Assembly (NCBI GenBank): GCA_017417315.1
Contig: JAFPZK010000010.1
Span: 1 to 44,091, forward strand
Length of the DNA: 44,091 nt
DNA from: Bacteroidales bacterium
Lineage (GTDB): Bacteria; Bacteroidota; Bacteroidia; Bacteroidales; UBA3824
Direction of reading: 5' to 3'
The position numbers were made by a program, and so were the translations under genes. Shown here piece by piece: positions 8,261 to 17,501 of the stretch (positions within the stretch are counted from its first letter, which is position 1; every line of letters starts with the position of its first letter). A model generated the notes under the pieces. That model saw nothing but the letters and a program-made list of their open reading frames with translations. It ran no database searches and was not told the origin of the DNA.

Positions 8261-9613
8261 ATGAAAACAGGTATTAAACTGATTTTAAACGTTTTAGACC
8301 TCGGTGAAGACGGCGACGGAATTGCAAAAGTTAACGAAAATTTTTGTGTTTACATTCCTAATTCTTGTCCGGGCGATAAAGTTTCGGTAGAAATCACCGA
8401 AAGTTACAAATCTTACGCAAAGGCAAAAATCTTGAAAATTTTGAATTTTTCAAAACTTCGGACAAAGCCTTTATGCCGTTTTGTTGAGGTTTGCGGCGGT
8501 TGTCAAATTCAGCAAATGAAATATTTCTCGCAGTTGGAGTTGAAAAAGAAAATTGTAGAAAACTGCTTAAAAAATTTCGGCATAAAAGTAGAGGAAATCC
8601 TGCCGTCAGAAAATGTTTTCCGTTATAGAAACAAAGCGTTAATCCCTGTTTCAGAGGACGTTAACGGTGAAATTATTGCTGGCATTTACGAGAAAAATTC
8701 TCACAATATTATTAATTGTCCAGACTGCAAAATCGGTGTGGAAGAAAATGCTGAAATCGTAAAAACCGTCATTTCACACTTAAAAAAATTCGGCATAAAA
8801 CCTTACAACGAAAAAACTTGCCAAGGCGTTTTGCGGCACATCTTGATTCGTAAAGGATTCTTTACAGGAGAGTTGATGGTCTCGCTGATTATTAACGCCA
8901 TGGAATTGCCTTACGAAAACGAACTCGCGAAAACTTTAACCGAAAAAAATAAAAATATCAAAACCGTTTGTATAACGCCTAACTTGCTGAATACCAATGT
9001 TATAAACGGAAAAGAATTTCGGACGGTTTACGGCGGCGGTTTTATAACGGACTTTATTGGAAAAGTAAAATTTAAAATTTCGCCGCTGTCATTTTTCCAA
9101 ATCAATCCGCTTCAAACTGTCAGATTATATAAAAAAGTTTTAGAATTTGCCGCCTTGACGGGAAAAGAAACGGTTTTTGATCTTTATTGCGGAGTCGGGA
9201 CGATTTCGTTGTTTTTGGCGGGAAAAGCGAAAAAAGTTTACGGTGTGGAAATCATTCCTCAGGCAATCGAAAATGCGAGGGAAAACGCCGCATTAAACGG
9301 CATTTCCAACGCAGATTTTTTTTGCGGCAATGCGGACGAAATAGTCTTTGACCTTGTTGAAAACAAGCAAGTTAAAGCCGATGTTGTAGTTGTAGACCCG
9401 CCTCGTAAGGGTTGTTCGGAAGAACTTTTAAAAACCGTCATAAAACTTCAACCGAAAACTTTTGTTTATGTCAGTTGTAACCCCGAAAGCCTTGCGCGGG
9501 ATTTAAAAGTTTTGACTTCAAACGGTTTTGTTTTGAAAAAAGTTCAGCCCGTTGACATGTTTCCTCACACGGTGCATGTAGAAACGGTTTGTCTTCTTAC
9601 TTTTTCTTTCTGA
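8261..9613 (+). CDS. rlmD: 23S rRNA (uracil-5)-methyltransferase, RlmD/TrmA family
   Basis: 450-residue SAM-dependent RNA methyltransferase. A TRAM beta-barrel occupies about residues 1-60. Cys72, Cys78 and Cys81 (CRFVEVCGGC) with a later NCPDC cysteine near 155 form the family's iron-sulfur site. The SAM motif is DLYCGVGTISLFLAGKAKKV. The catalytic region reads VVDPPRKGC and ends with YVSCNPESLARDL, which carries the nucleophilic cysteine. The family methylates U1939 (RlmD) or U747/U54 in relatives. Bacteroidota often carry more than one member, so the exact target uridine is not certain. It converges with the SDR gene and overlaps it by 17 bases. Confidence 0.88.
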   Translation: MKTGIKLILNVLDLGEDGDGIAKVNENFCVYIPNSCPGDKVSVEITESYKSYAKAKILKILNFSKLRTKPLCRFVEVCGGCQIQQMKYFSQLELKKKIVENCLKNFGIKVEEILPSENVFRYRNKALIPVSEDVNGEIIAGIYEKNSHNIINCPDCKIGVEENAEIVKTVISHLKKFGIKPYNEKTCQGVLRHILIRKGFFTGELMVSLIINAMELPYENELAKTLTEKNKNIKTVCITPNLLNTNVINGKEFRTVYGGGFITDFIGKVKFKISPLSFFQINPLQTVRLYKKVLEFAALTGKETVFDLYCGVGTISLFLAGKAKKVYGVEIIPQAIENARENAALNGISNADFFCGNADEIVFDLVENKQVKADVVVVDPPRKGCSEELLKTVIKLQPKTFVYVSCNPESLARDLKVLTSNGFVLKKVQPVDMFPHTVHVETVCLLTFSF

Positions 9614-10382
9614 TGATTTTTGCGAAAAGTCTCGGAAAAAATCTGCTGACCCAAATGCCGTTGGTTTCGCCGCCGCCGGCAGTGATTTCGAGTTTTTCTT
9701 TTTCGATGCCTTTGATGATTTTTTTCGCCAAAACTTTTGGGTCGAGACCTTTTTCCTGACCTTCATCGTTTTGATTACGTTTGTTTGCGTTAGCGTCTAA
9801 TGCGTTGATAGCCACGTTAGTATTGATATAACCGGGGCAAACCATCATAACGCGGATTCCGTTGTCGTAGTTTTCGGCTCTCAGGGTCTCGAAAAATCCG
9901 TGAAGGGCGTGTTTTGCGGCGGCATAACCTGAGCGCAAAGGTATTCCGAATTTTCCGGCGAGACTGCTCATGCAGACGATATGACCGCTTTTTTGACTAA
10001 TCATCGTCGGGAGAACGGCTTTTGTAAGAGCGACCGCGCCCATAAAGTTTATGTTAATCATTTTTTCCACGACGGTCAAATCTTCGTCAACGACCAAAGC
10101 CCTTTGACTTGCGCCGCCGTTATTTATCAGAATATCAATATTTTTGACCTCTTCCAAAACGGGTTTTGCGATGTCAGCAATGCTGCGGTAATTTTCCAAA
10201 TCGAGAGGTACGATTTTTATTTTGTCAGGGTTTTGACAATTTTTTCTGACTCTTTCGAGTTCAGTTTCTCTGCGGGACGAAATTATCAAAAACGCGCCTA
10301 ACGCTGAAAGTTCATAGCATAACGCTTCACCGATTCCCGATGAAGCACCCGTTATCCAAATTTTTTTGTTTGTGAAATTCAT
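9597..10382 (-). CDS. Short-chain dehydrogenase/reductase (classical SDR)
   Basis: 261-residue NAD(P)-dependent oxidoreductase. The cofactor motif TGASSGIGEAL is at about 11-21. ISSRRE near 35-40 suggests NADPH preference. NNGGASQRAL is near 88, the catalytic SSLAGKFGIPLRSGY...AAK near 143-162 supplies Ser, Tyr and Lys, and PGYINT follows. The C-terminus has a hydrophobic, aromatic end (IWVSRFFPRLFAKIIRKKK) that could associate with membrane, like the DHRS7/lipid-type SDRs. The substrate cannot be told from sequence. Its stop overlaps rlmD's 3' end in antisense. Confidence 0.88.
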   Translation of the reverse strand: MNFTNKKIWITGASSGIGEALCYELSALGAFLIISSRRETELERVRKNCQNPDKIKIVPLDLENYRSIADIAKPVLEEVKNIDILINNGGASQRALVVDEDLTVVEKMININFMGAVALTKAVLPTMISQKSGHIVCMSSLAGKFGIPLRSGYAAAKHALHGFFETLRAENYDNGIRVMMVCPGYINTNVAINALDANANKRNQNDEGQEKGLDPKVLAKKIIKGIEKEKLEITAGGGETNGIWVSRFFPRLFAKIIRKKK

Positions 10383-10475
10383 TTATTTAATTTTTCTTGC
10401 CGTAAAAGTAGAAAGAATATTGCTTGTCGCAAAATTTTTTTTGAAAAAGAAAATTTTCATTTGGAAGTTTTTTTG

Positions 10476-10483
10476 TAATTTTG
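10476..10483 (+). promoter_or_regulatory. -7 element of the BASS transporter promoter
   Basis: TAATTTTG 19 bases before the ATG at 10502. No TTG at the usual distance upstream. Confidence 0.5.
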
Positions 10484-10501
10484 TAAAAAAATCAAAATAA
10501 A

Positions 10502-11389
10502 ATGGCTGATATTTTAGTTGAAATTACCCTTGTAATTATAATGATTGGAATCGGTATGTCGCTGACATTCAACGATTTTAAAAATGTTTTTCTTTATCCG
10601 AAATCCATTTTAACAGGTATCGGCAGCCAACTTCTGATTCTGCCGCTTTTGTCGTTTTGCCTTGCGTATTTTTCACCGTTGAACGTTTACGGCAAACTTG
10701 GAATCGTGTTAATCGCGCTTTGTCCGGTCGGGACAACAAGTAATATTTTGGTACACCTTTTTAAGGCTAACACCGCGCTGTCGATTTCGATGACGATTGT
10801 CAACAGCATACTTTCACCTTTTTATATACCGCTTTTTATAATGCTTGCAGTTTCGTTTTTCGTGGGCGAAAGTCAAAGCATCACTATGTCGTTTTCTGAC
10901 AGTTTTACGCATATTTTATTGAACGTTGTTTTGCCGGCGTTTTCCGGTGTTATGATAAACCGCTATGCTGAAAACTTTTCAAAAGCCGTACAAAAACCTC
11001 TGAAATGGATTTTGCCGCTGCTTTTATTGATTGTTTTCTCTTTAAAAATCTTTTTCCCGTCGGGAGAACATTCTTGTAACGCTCTGACTTTTAACGAGTT
11101 TTTAATTATTGCGCCGTTTGTTTTAATGCTGAACATCGGCGGAATGTACGGCGGATTTTTCATTGCTAAAAGTGCCAAGTTAGACAAAGCCTCATGCCTT
11201 ACGGTTGCCGTTGAAACGGGGCTTCAAAACACGGCTCTTGCATTATCCGTTGCGACGGTTTTGGAAAATTCGTGCGAAATAGAAAAGCCAGCGTTAGTGT
11301 ATGCCATGCTGACGTTTTTTACGGCGGTTGTGTTTTTGCTTATTCATTCCGGCTTGAAACCAAAAGACATCTTTTATACACCCCGATAA
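10502..11389 (+). CDS. Bile acid:sodium symporter family (BASS) transporter
   Basis: 295-residue inner-membrane protein with about nine or ten hydrophobic segments. It contains the family's landmark blocks: GIGMSLTFNDFKNVFLYPKS in the first helices, CPVGTTSNILVHLFKANTALS in the crossover helix 4, and GLQNTALALSVATV in helix 9. BASS proteins import organic anions such as bile acids, pyruvate or pantoate with sodium. The substrate here is unknown. The gene converges on the MATE gene and shares 50 bases with it in antisense. Confidence 0.85.
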   Translation: MADILVEITLVIIMIGIGMSLTFNDFKNVFLYPKSILTGIGSQLLILPLLSFCLAYFSPLNVYGKLGIVLIALCPVGTTSNILVHLFKANTALSISMTIVNSILSPFYIPLFIMLAVSFFVGESQSITMSFSDSFTHILLNVVLPAFSGVMINRYAENFSKAVQKPLKWILPLLLLIVFSLKIFFPSGEHSCNALTFNEFLIIAPFVLMLNIGGMYGGFFIAKSAKLDKASCLTVAVETGLQNTALALSVATVLENSCEIEKPALVYAMLTFFTAVVFLLIHSGLKPKDIFYTPR

Positions 11390-12695
11390 ACGCCGGAATC
11401 AGAAATAAATCTGCCGCACACCACGCAATCGGGTCGCCGAAACTAACGCCCAAAAATCCGTATGCCGGAACAACAAAAAGACTTATGCAAACCCTTGCAA
11501 TCATTTCGGAAACGCCGCTGAACATCGAAAGTTTTGTGTAGCCGACCCCTTGAATTGAACACCTCAGAATCGCTAACGTGCCGAGCGCAAGATAAAAACT
11601 TACTGAAATTCTAAGAAAAAGTTCCACATTATCAAGTACTTGGCTTTCTGACGAGTCCATAAACCATTTGCCCATTTCACGCGCAAAAAACCACTGAACA
11701 AAAAACATCACTGCCGAATATACCGCCATCATAATCAGCGAATCTTTTATTCCCGTTAAAATTCTTTCAGGTTTTCCCGCGCCGTAATTCTGACCGCAAT
11801 AAGTCGCCATCGCGATTCCGAGATTGTCAAGAACGCACATGAAAAACATTTTTATTCGCATTGCCGTCGTGAAAGCCGCAACGCAAACCGTTCCGAGGCT
11901 GTTGTTAGCGTTTTGTAACATCATAGAGCCGATTGCCGTTATCGAAAACTGCAAGCCCATCGGCACTCCCGAATTTAACAAAATGCCAATATAACGACGG
12001 TTCAATTCTTTTTCAAACGGTTCAGATTTTAATATTGCGAAACTTTTTTTCATGTAGACCGCGCACAAAACCGCTGAAACAGCCTGTGATGTCAGAGTTG
12101 CAAGAGCCGCTCCGCCGACACCGAGATTAAAAGTCAAGATGAAAAGAAAATCCAAACCGATGTTCAAAACCGTTGAAATTATCAGAAAATAAAAAGGTGT
12201 TTTGCTGTCGCCCAAGGCGCGGATTATTGCTGACAAAAGGTTATAAAAAAACGTCGCTGGAATACCCAAAAACGTTATCAAAAGATACATGTACGCACCT
12301 TCAAAAATTTCTTCGGGAGTGTTGAGCCAAACGAGGATTTGTCTGCACATTAGAGACGTTATCACCGTCAAAACCAATGAGATAACTACTGAAATTTTAA
12401 GCGCATTGTTGATAAAACACCGCATCGCAGAAAAATCTTTCGCACCGAATTTTTGTGAAACGGGAATCGAAAAACCTCCGCAGCAACCGTTACAAAATCC
12501 CAAAATAAAAAACAAAACCGACGACGACGCACCTATCGCGCCTAAGGCGTTGATGTCAATATAATTGCCGACAATAGCCGCATCTGTCAGAGAATAAGTT
12601 TGTTGCAGAAGGTTGCCGAGCATAAGAGGAAGGGCAAATTTCAGAATCAATCCAAAAGGTCTGCCCGTTGTCATATCTTTAACTTTTGCTGCCAT
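11340..12695 (-). CDS. MATE family efflux transporter
   Basis: 451-residue inner-membrane exporter with about twelve hydrophobic segments in two repeats. Typical elements are PLMLGNLLQQTYSLTDAAIV at the start, GVGGAALATLTSQAVSAVLC in the middle, and MATYCGQNYGAGKPERI at the start of the second half. MATE proteins extrude cationic drugs or metabolites against Na+ or H+. It starts three bases after the stop of the LuxR-type regulator, so it is the last gene of a TonB receptor / regulator / exporter operon. Its 3' end overlaps the BASS gene by 50 bases. Confidence 0.93.
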   Translation of the reverse strand: MAAKVKDMTTGRPFGLILKFALPLMLGNLLQQTYSLTDAAIVGNYIDINALGAIGASSSVLFFILGFCNGCCGGFSIPVSQKFGAKDFSAMRCFINNALKISVVISLVLTVITSLMCRQILVWLNTPEEIFEGAYMYLLITFLGIPATFFYNLLSAIIRALGDSKTPFYFLIISTVLNIGLDFLFILTFNLGVGGAALATLTSQAVSAVLCAVYMKKSFAILKSEPFEKELNRRYIGILLNSGVPMGLQFSITAIGSMMLQNANNSLGTVCVAAFTTAMRIKMFFMCVLDNLGIAMATYCGQNYGAGKPERILTGIKDSLIMMAVYSAVMFFVQWFFAREMGKWFMDSSESQVLDNVELFLRISVSFYLALGTLAILRCSIQGVGYTKLSMFSGVSEMIARVCISLFVVPAYGFLGVSFGDPIAWCAADLFLIPAFIGVYKRCLLVSSRNE

Positions 12696-12698
12696 TTT

Positions 12699-13298
12699 TT
12701 ATAGGCTTTTAACTTCGTTAATGTTGACTAAGTTGTTGGAAATCGCATAGATAGTCATTGCGGTTGCCGAATGTATTTGCAGTTTTTTGGCGATGTTGCG
12801 GCGGTGTGTCGAAACCGTGTAAACCGAAATATTCATTTCCGTAGAAATCTCCTTGTTTGACTTGCCTTTTACCACGAGACGGACGATTTCTTTTTCTCTT
12901 TCCGTCAGGGCTGAATCGGCGTTTTCCCGCTCGTGATAACCGCTCAAACGGTCTATTAATTTGTGAATGTCCTCAGGCTTGTCGTAAAGCGTTATGAAGG
13001 CTTCAAAAAGGCTTAACATGCTCTCGTCCAAGGGATAAATTCTTAGACAAATAAGGTGTGAGGACATCGGAATTTTCTTTTTCAAATCCTTTATGCCTTG
13101 AACGCCCAAAAATACGGGATTCAAGACGATAATGTCGGGCGAGAATTTTTCTATGCCGTCAATATCCTGATTTTTAGTAACTTCCTGAAACACGACATCG
13201 CAATCAAGGGCATGTCTTATGGTGCTGACAAGCCCCGAAAGCAATATCGGTGAAGTTTCGATAATCGTAATTCTTAATTTTTCGCTTCTTTGCCGCAT
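12699..13298 (-). CDS. LuxR-type regulator with an atypical receiver domain
   Basis: 199 residues. About 1-120 has a response-regulator fold (ITIIETSPILLSGLV, then DIIVLNPVFLGVQGIKDLKK). The usual phospho-accepting Asp of beta-3 is replaced by Asn60, and the first acidic pocket is reduced to a single Glu, so normal phosphorylation is unlikely. Residues about 133-195 are a complete LuxR/FixJ HTH (LTEREKEIVRLVVKGKSNKE, then VSTHRRNIAKKLQI). It sits 6 bases after the TonB receptor stop and 3 bases before the MATE start, with no sensor kinase near. It may respond to a ligand or to protein contact rather than phosphate. Its targets could include its own operon. Confidence 0.85.
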   Translation of the reverse strand: MRQRSEKLRITIIETSPILLSGLVSTIRHALDCDVVFQEVTKNQDIDGIEKFSPDIIVLNPVFLGVQGIKDLKKKIPMSSHLICLRIYPLDESMLSLFEAFITLYDKPEDIHKLIDRLSGYHERENADSALTEREKEIVRLVVKGKSNKEISTEMNISVYTVSTHRRNIAKKLQIHSATAMTIYAISNNLVNINEVKSL

Positions 13299-13304
13299 AT
13301 TCTT

Positions 13305-15155
13305 TTAAAAACTCAATTTCACGCCGCCCATAAATGTCGCTTTCGGCATATAAAAGCCAGCGTATGTCTGGTATTTTTGCGCCAAAAGGTTTTCGCCTTT
13401 GACAAAAAGTTTTATATTTTTAGTCGCCTGATAACCGAAATTTAAGTTAACAAGCGTATAATTTTCTTCTTCATTTTCGCCGATATACAAGCCGGAAATA
13501 TTTTCAACAGTCAAGTTTGAAGAAAATTTTTCGCCGGAATAAGCCGCAGAAAAGAAAATTTTATTTTTCGGTGCGCCTTCAATGTCTTTGTTCGTGTTCA
13601 AAAATGAATAATTCAAAGCAAAATTCCACGCGGGATTAAGAAAATATTTTGCTGAAAGTTCAAAACCCGAATTTTCAAAATTTTCAACGTTTTTGTTGAT
13701 TTTTCCTTTTCCTTCGGGGCGCATAACGGTCAAAATCATATTCTCGCCTTTAATATAAAAGGTGTTGACTTCAAACTGTAAATGATTGATTCTCTTTGAA
13801 TAAGAGATTTCATAGTTCATCATTTCTTCGGGTTTTAACTCGTCGTTTTGAGGCGGAAACATATACATTTCTCTAATTGTCGGATTTCTGAAACCTTTTG
13901 AAACTAAGAGTTTTACGTTGTCGTCTTTTTGAGTGTAGAAAGAAAGCCCGAACTGCGGCACAACAAAAGTCCCGCTTTGAGAATGATTGTCAACTCTTAA
14001 ACCTAAATCCAAAGAAGACCAAGAGGTTATTTCCTGACGAAAATCCACATAGCCTGCTATTTCGTTTTGATTTTTATCCTTGACTAAATCTTCTGAATGT
14101 CCGTCAAAAAAGTCGTTCCAAGCCTTTCCGCCGAAATTTTGATAGTCAAAACCGAAAGTAGTACGGTTTCCGTTAAAGAAACTTACTGACTGATAAGCGT
14201 TTATGCCGCCGATAAAATCTTTGTGCTTATAAAGATAAGTTTTTTCGGGTGCATTATAAAGGTGTCCGTCGTTGATTTCGTGTTCGCCCCAATCGTAAAA
14301 CACGCGGAAAGAGCCGGAAGTTTTTGCGTAATTATTTGTTACTGAAAGACTTGTAAGTCCTCGGTAGATGTCTGCATCGGCATCAAAAAGCGGTGCATTT
14401 TCAGGTCCGGGATTTGAGAACTTAAAGTCCGTCAAATTGATGTCAGCGTTTATAATCCAGTGGTCAGAAATATCGTAACCGACTTTAATAAAGTCTGAAA
14501 GTTGTTCAAAATCAGAATTTTGTCTGTGTCCGTCGGTGCGCTGATAACTTACGCCGAGAGCGGTTGAAAACTTGCCTTTGCGAAATTTTCCTGACCCTGA
14601 GGCTTGAAACGTGCCGTAACTTCCGCCCGAAATTTGAAAATCGGTTTCTGCTCCGTCAATTTTTTGAGCATCTTTTGTAACGATGTTGATAACGCCGCCC
14701 ATAGCGTTAGAGCCGTACAAAAGGCATGATGGACCGCGAATGATTTCAACTTTTTCAGTATAATAACTTTGATACGCATCGGGAATCGGGTGTCCCATCA
14801 GACCGGCGAATTGCGGCTGACCGTCAATCAAAACCAAAAGTTGAGCCATAGAGCCGACACCGCGAATTTTTATTCCGCCGGCAGCATTTGTTGAAACGCC
14901 GTAACCTATTATGCCTCTTGAAGTTGCAAAAAGTCCGGGCGTTTGTTCCATAATTGCCGGCAAAACCGAAAAATTATAATTTCTCTCTAATTCTGCGTTT
15001 GAAATCTGTGTTACAGTTAGTGGTAAATATCTTACGTCCACAGAGTTACGTGTTCCTGTTACAACTATTTCCGTGTGTTGAACGGTAGTGTCGGTTTGTG
15101 CGTTAACATTCAGCGCACAAAAGCATAAAGGTAATGCCGCAAAAATTTTTTTCAT
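13305..15155 (-). CDS. TonB-dependent outer-membrane receptor (BtuB/haem-type)
   Basis: 616-residue outer-membrane transporter that would import a scarce ligand using TonB energy. A signal peptide (MKKIFAALPLCFCALNVNAQ) is followed by the TonB box/plug (TEIVVTGTRNSVDVRYLPLT, IKIRGVGSMAQLLVLIDGQP, VEIIRGPSCLLYGSNAMGGV) and a 22-strand-type barrel ending in Phe (GGVKLSF). There is no SusD partner and no N-terminal carboxypeptidase-like domain, so it resembles the cobalamin, haem and siderophore group rather than SusC. The longer in-frame start at 15212 lies upstream of the promoter element at 15186-15193, so 15155 is used. It is first in an operon with a LuxR-type regulator and a MATE exporter. 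Confidence 0.9.
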   Translation of the reverse strand: MKKIFAALPLCFCALNVNAQTDTTVQHTEIVVTGTRNSVDVRYLPLTVTQISNAELERNYNFSVLPAIMEQTPGLFATSRGIIGYGVSTNAAGGIKIRGVGSMAQLLVLIDGQPQFAGLMGHPIPDAYQSYYTEKVEIIRGPSCLLYGSNAMGGVINIVTKDAQKIDGAETDFQISGGSYGTFQASGSGKFRKGKFSTALGVSYQRTDGHRQNSDFEQLSDFIKVGYDISDHWIINADINLTDFKFSNPGPENAPLFDADADIYRGLTSLSVTNNYAKTSGSFRVFYDWGEHEINDGHLYNAPEKTYLYKHKDFIGGINAYQSVSFFNGNRTTFGFDYQNFGGKAWNDFFDGHSEDLVKDKNQNEIAGYVDFRQEITSWSSLDLGLRVDNHSQSGTFVVPQFGLSFYTQKDDNVKLLVSKGFRNPTIREMYMFPPQNDELKPEEMMNYEISYSKRINHLQFEVNTFYIKGENMILTVMRPEGKGKINKNVENFENSGFELSAKYFLNPAWNFALNYSFLNTNKDIEGAPKNKIFFSAAYSGEKFSSNLTVENISGLYIGENEEENYTLVNLNFGYQATKNIKLFVKGENLLAQKYQTYAGFYMPKATFMGGVKLSF

Positions 15156-15185
15156 TAGTTGATGTGCTTTTTTAAATTTACGCTG

Positions 15186-15193
15186 CAAAATTA
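15186..15193 (-). promoter_or_regulatory. -7 element of the TonB receptor operon
   Basis: TAATTTTG on the minus strand, followed by CAGCG, 30 bases before the ATG at 15155. It fixes the receptor start. It is divergent from the pta promoter 35 bases away. Confidence 0.6.
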
Positions 15194-15227
15194 ATACATT
15201 TTTTTTTCCCACCTTAATTTTTTTTTC

Positions 15228-15235
15228 TAATTTTG
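15228..15235 (+). promoter_or_regulatory. -7 element of the pta-ackA operon
   Basis: TAATTTTG about 46 bases before the pta ATG, following a run of T. No TTG upstream. Confidence 0.55.
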
Positions 15236-15281
15236 TCGAATAATTTTTGTTAACAAACCATATAAAAAAATCTTACAATCC

Positions 15282-16283
15282 ATGACATTATTGGAACAAA
15301 TAAGAGAAAACGCTAAAAAGGCAAACAAACGCATCGTTTTGCCCGAAGGCGAAGAAGAACGCACCTTGAAAGCCGCTGAAACCATTCTCGGCGAAGGTAT
15401 CGCGCAACTCGTACTCATCGGAAATCCCGACACAATCAAAGCCGAGGCTGAAAAATTCGGTCTTAAAAACATTTCAAAAGCCGAAATCGTTGACCCGAAA
15501 ACTTTTTCAGGCAAACAACAGTATGCCGAAATTATGGCTGAAATCCGCAAGTCAAAAGGCATGACCGTAGAAAAAGCATTGAAACAACTCGATAGTCCGT
15601 ATTATCTCGGAACGTTGATGATTAAAGCAGGACACGCTGACGGTATGGTTGCGGGCGCAATCTGTTCAACCGCCGACACTATCCGTCCGGCTTTGCAGTA
15701 CATCAAAACGGCTCCGGGCGTAAGCACCGTTTCTGGCGCGTTTGTCGTTGTCGTAAAAGATAAGAATTACGGTCAGGACGGCGTATTCCTTTTTGCCGAT
15801 TGTGCCGTTAACATTGCTCCTAACGCAGAACAGTTAGCCGACATCGCTATTATTTCTGCTAAAACGGCAAAAGCCTTAGCCGGTATCGACCCGAAGGTTG
15901 CAATGCTTAGTTTCTCTACCAAAGGTTCGGCTCAACACGAAATGGTTGACAAAGTTACCGAGGCAACAAAAATCGCTCAGGAACGCGCACCCGAACTCGA
16001 AATCGACGGTGAACTTCAAGCCGATGCCGCTATGGTTCAGAAGGTTGCTGACTTAAAAGCACCCGGAAGCAAAGTTGCAGGAAAGGCTAACGTTTTGGTT
16101 TTCCCGTCTTTGGAGGCAGGAAACATCGGTTACAAACTCGTTCAGAGATTAGCCGGTGCGGACGCAGTAGGTCCTATTCTTCAAGGTATGGCAGCACCCG
16201 TTAACGACCTTTCACGCGGCTGCTACGTTGAAGACATCGTTAATATGGTAGCAATCACAGCATTACAAGCAAACAATAAATAA
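15282..16283 (+). CDS. pta: Phosphate acetyltransferase
   Basis: 333-residue cytosolic enzyme interconverting acetyl-CoA and acetyl phosphate. The sequence is the short, single-domain Pta form. It contains KRIVLPEGEEERTLKAAETI at the start, DGMVAGAICSTADTIRPALQ near residues 119-138, MLSFSTKGSAQHEMVDKV near 205-222, DGELQADAAM near 244, and NVLVFPSLEAGNIGYKLVQR near 268-287. It lacks the N-terminal DRTGG/regulatory domains of the long E. coli-type enzyme. ackA follows after 15 bases, so the pair makes ATP from acetyl-CoA with release of acetate. Confidence 0.97.
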   Translation: MTLLEQIRENAKKANKRIVLPEGEEERTLKAAETILGEGIAQLVLIGNPDTIKAEAEKFGLKNISKAEIVDPKTFSGKQQYAEIMAEIRKSKGMTVEKALKQLDSPYYLGTLMIKAGHADGMVAGAICSTADTIRPALQYIKTAPGVSTVSGAFVVVVKDKNYGQDGVFLFADCAVNIAPNAEQLADIAIISAKTAKALAGIDPKVAMLSFSTKGSAQHEMVDKVTEATKIAQERAPELEIDGELQADAAMVQKVADLKAPGSKVAGKANVLVFPSLEAGNIGYKLVQRLAGADAVGPILQGMAAPVNDLSRGCYVEDIVNMVAITALQANNK

Positions 16284-16298
16284 AAAAGGATAAAAAAA

Positions 16299-17501
16299 GT
16301 GAAAATTTTAGTTATAAATTGCGGTTCTTCGTCTTTGAAATATCAACTTTTTGATATGGACAAAAACGAAGTTTTGGCAAAAGGCGGCGTTGAAAAAATC
16401 GGTCTTCCCGACTCATTCTTAAAACATCAAAAAGGTGAAGGCGAAAAGACCAAAATCGAAAAGCCTATGAACGACCACAAAGAGGCTATCGAATTGGTTC
16501 TTAACACTTTAACAGATAAAAACTTGGGCGTTATCGCTTCATTGAACGAAATCGACGCAGCAGGACACAGAGTACTTCACGGTGGTGAATTTTTCAAACA
16601 ATCAGTTTTGATTAACGATGACGTTATCGCTAAAATCGAAGAAATAGCACCGCTGGGACCTCTTCATCAGATGGCTAACCTCAAAGGTATCAGAGCAATT
16701 AAAGCAATATTGCCGACATTGCCTCAGGTTGCAGTTTTCGACACTGCTTTCCATCAGACGATTCCCGACTACGCTTACATGTACGCAATTCCTTACGAAT
16801 TGTACGAAAAATATCATATCCGCCGTTACGGTTTCCACGGTTCGAGCCACAGATACGTGTCGAAACGTGCCTGCGAAATCCTCGGTTTGGATTACAACAA
16901 GACCAAAATCATCACTTGTCATATCGGTAACGGCGCATCGCTCGCTGCAATCGAAAACGGCAAAGTCGTTGATACGTCAATGGGTTTGACACCTTGCGAA
17001 GGCGTTGTTATGGGTACACGTTGCGGCGTTATCGACCCGGCTGTTTTTCCGTACTTGTTTGAAAACGGCGCATTGAAACCCGAAGATATGAACACCTTTA
17101 TTAATAAGAAATCGGGCGTTCTCGGTATTTCAGGCGTTTCTTCTGACATGAGAGACGTTGAAGAAGCCGCTTTCGTCAAGAAAGAATACCGCGCGGCTTT
17201 GGCTTGCAAAATGCAGGATTACAGCATCAAAAAATACATCGGTGCATACATGGCAGCGATGAACGGTTGCGACGTTCTTGTTTTCTGCGGCGGAATCGGC
17301 GAAAAAGGCGACACCACAAGACGCGGCGTTGCAATGCACCTCGAAAACCTCGGAATTGAATTTGACGACACTATTAATACAGGTCTCAGAGACAAAGAAA
17401 TGGTGATTTCAAAACCGACTTCTAAGGTAAAAGTTATCGTTGTGCCGACTAACGAAGAACTCGTTATCGCTCAGGATACTTTGGAATTGACTAAAAAATA
17501 A
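16299..17501 (+). CDS. ackA: Acetate kinase
   Basis: 400-residue ASKHA-fold kinase that converts acetyl phosphate and ADP to acetate and ATP. The start is GTG, which puts the phosphate-binding KILVINCGSSSLKYQLFD at the very N-terminus, as in the family. Other family blocks are GHRVLHGG, VFDTAFHQTIPDYAYMYAIP, RRYGFHGSSHRYVS, HIGNGASLAAIENGKVVDTS and VFCGGIGEKG. It is co-transcribed with pta, and the next gene starts immediately after its TAA. Confidence 0.97.
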   Translation: MKILVINCGSSSLKYQLFDMDKNEVLAKGGVEKIGLPDSFLKHQKGEGEKTKIEKPMNDHKEAIELVLNTLTDKNLGVIASLNEIDAAGHRVLHGGEFFKQSVLINDDVIAKIEEIAPLGPLHQMANLKGIRAIKAILPTLPQVAVFDTAFHQTIPDYAYMYAIPYELYEKYHIRRYGFHGSSHRYVSKRACEILGLDYNKTKIITCHIGNGASLAAIENGKVVDTSMGLTPCEGVVMGTRCGVIDPAVFPYLFENGALKPEDMNTFINKKSGVLGISGVSSDMRDVEEAAFVKKEYRAALACKMQDYSIKKYIGAYMAAMNGCDVLVFCGGIGEKGDTTRRGVAMHLENLGIEFDDTINTGLRDKEMVISKPTSKVKVIVVPTNEELVIAQDTLELTKK

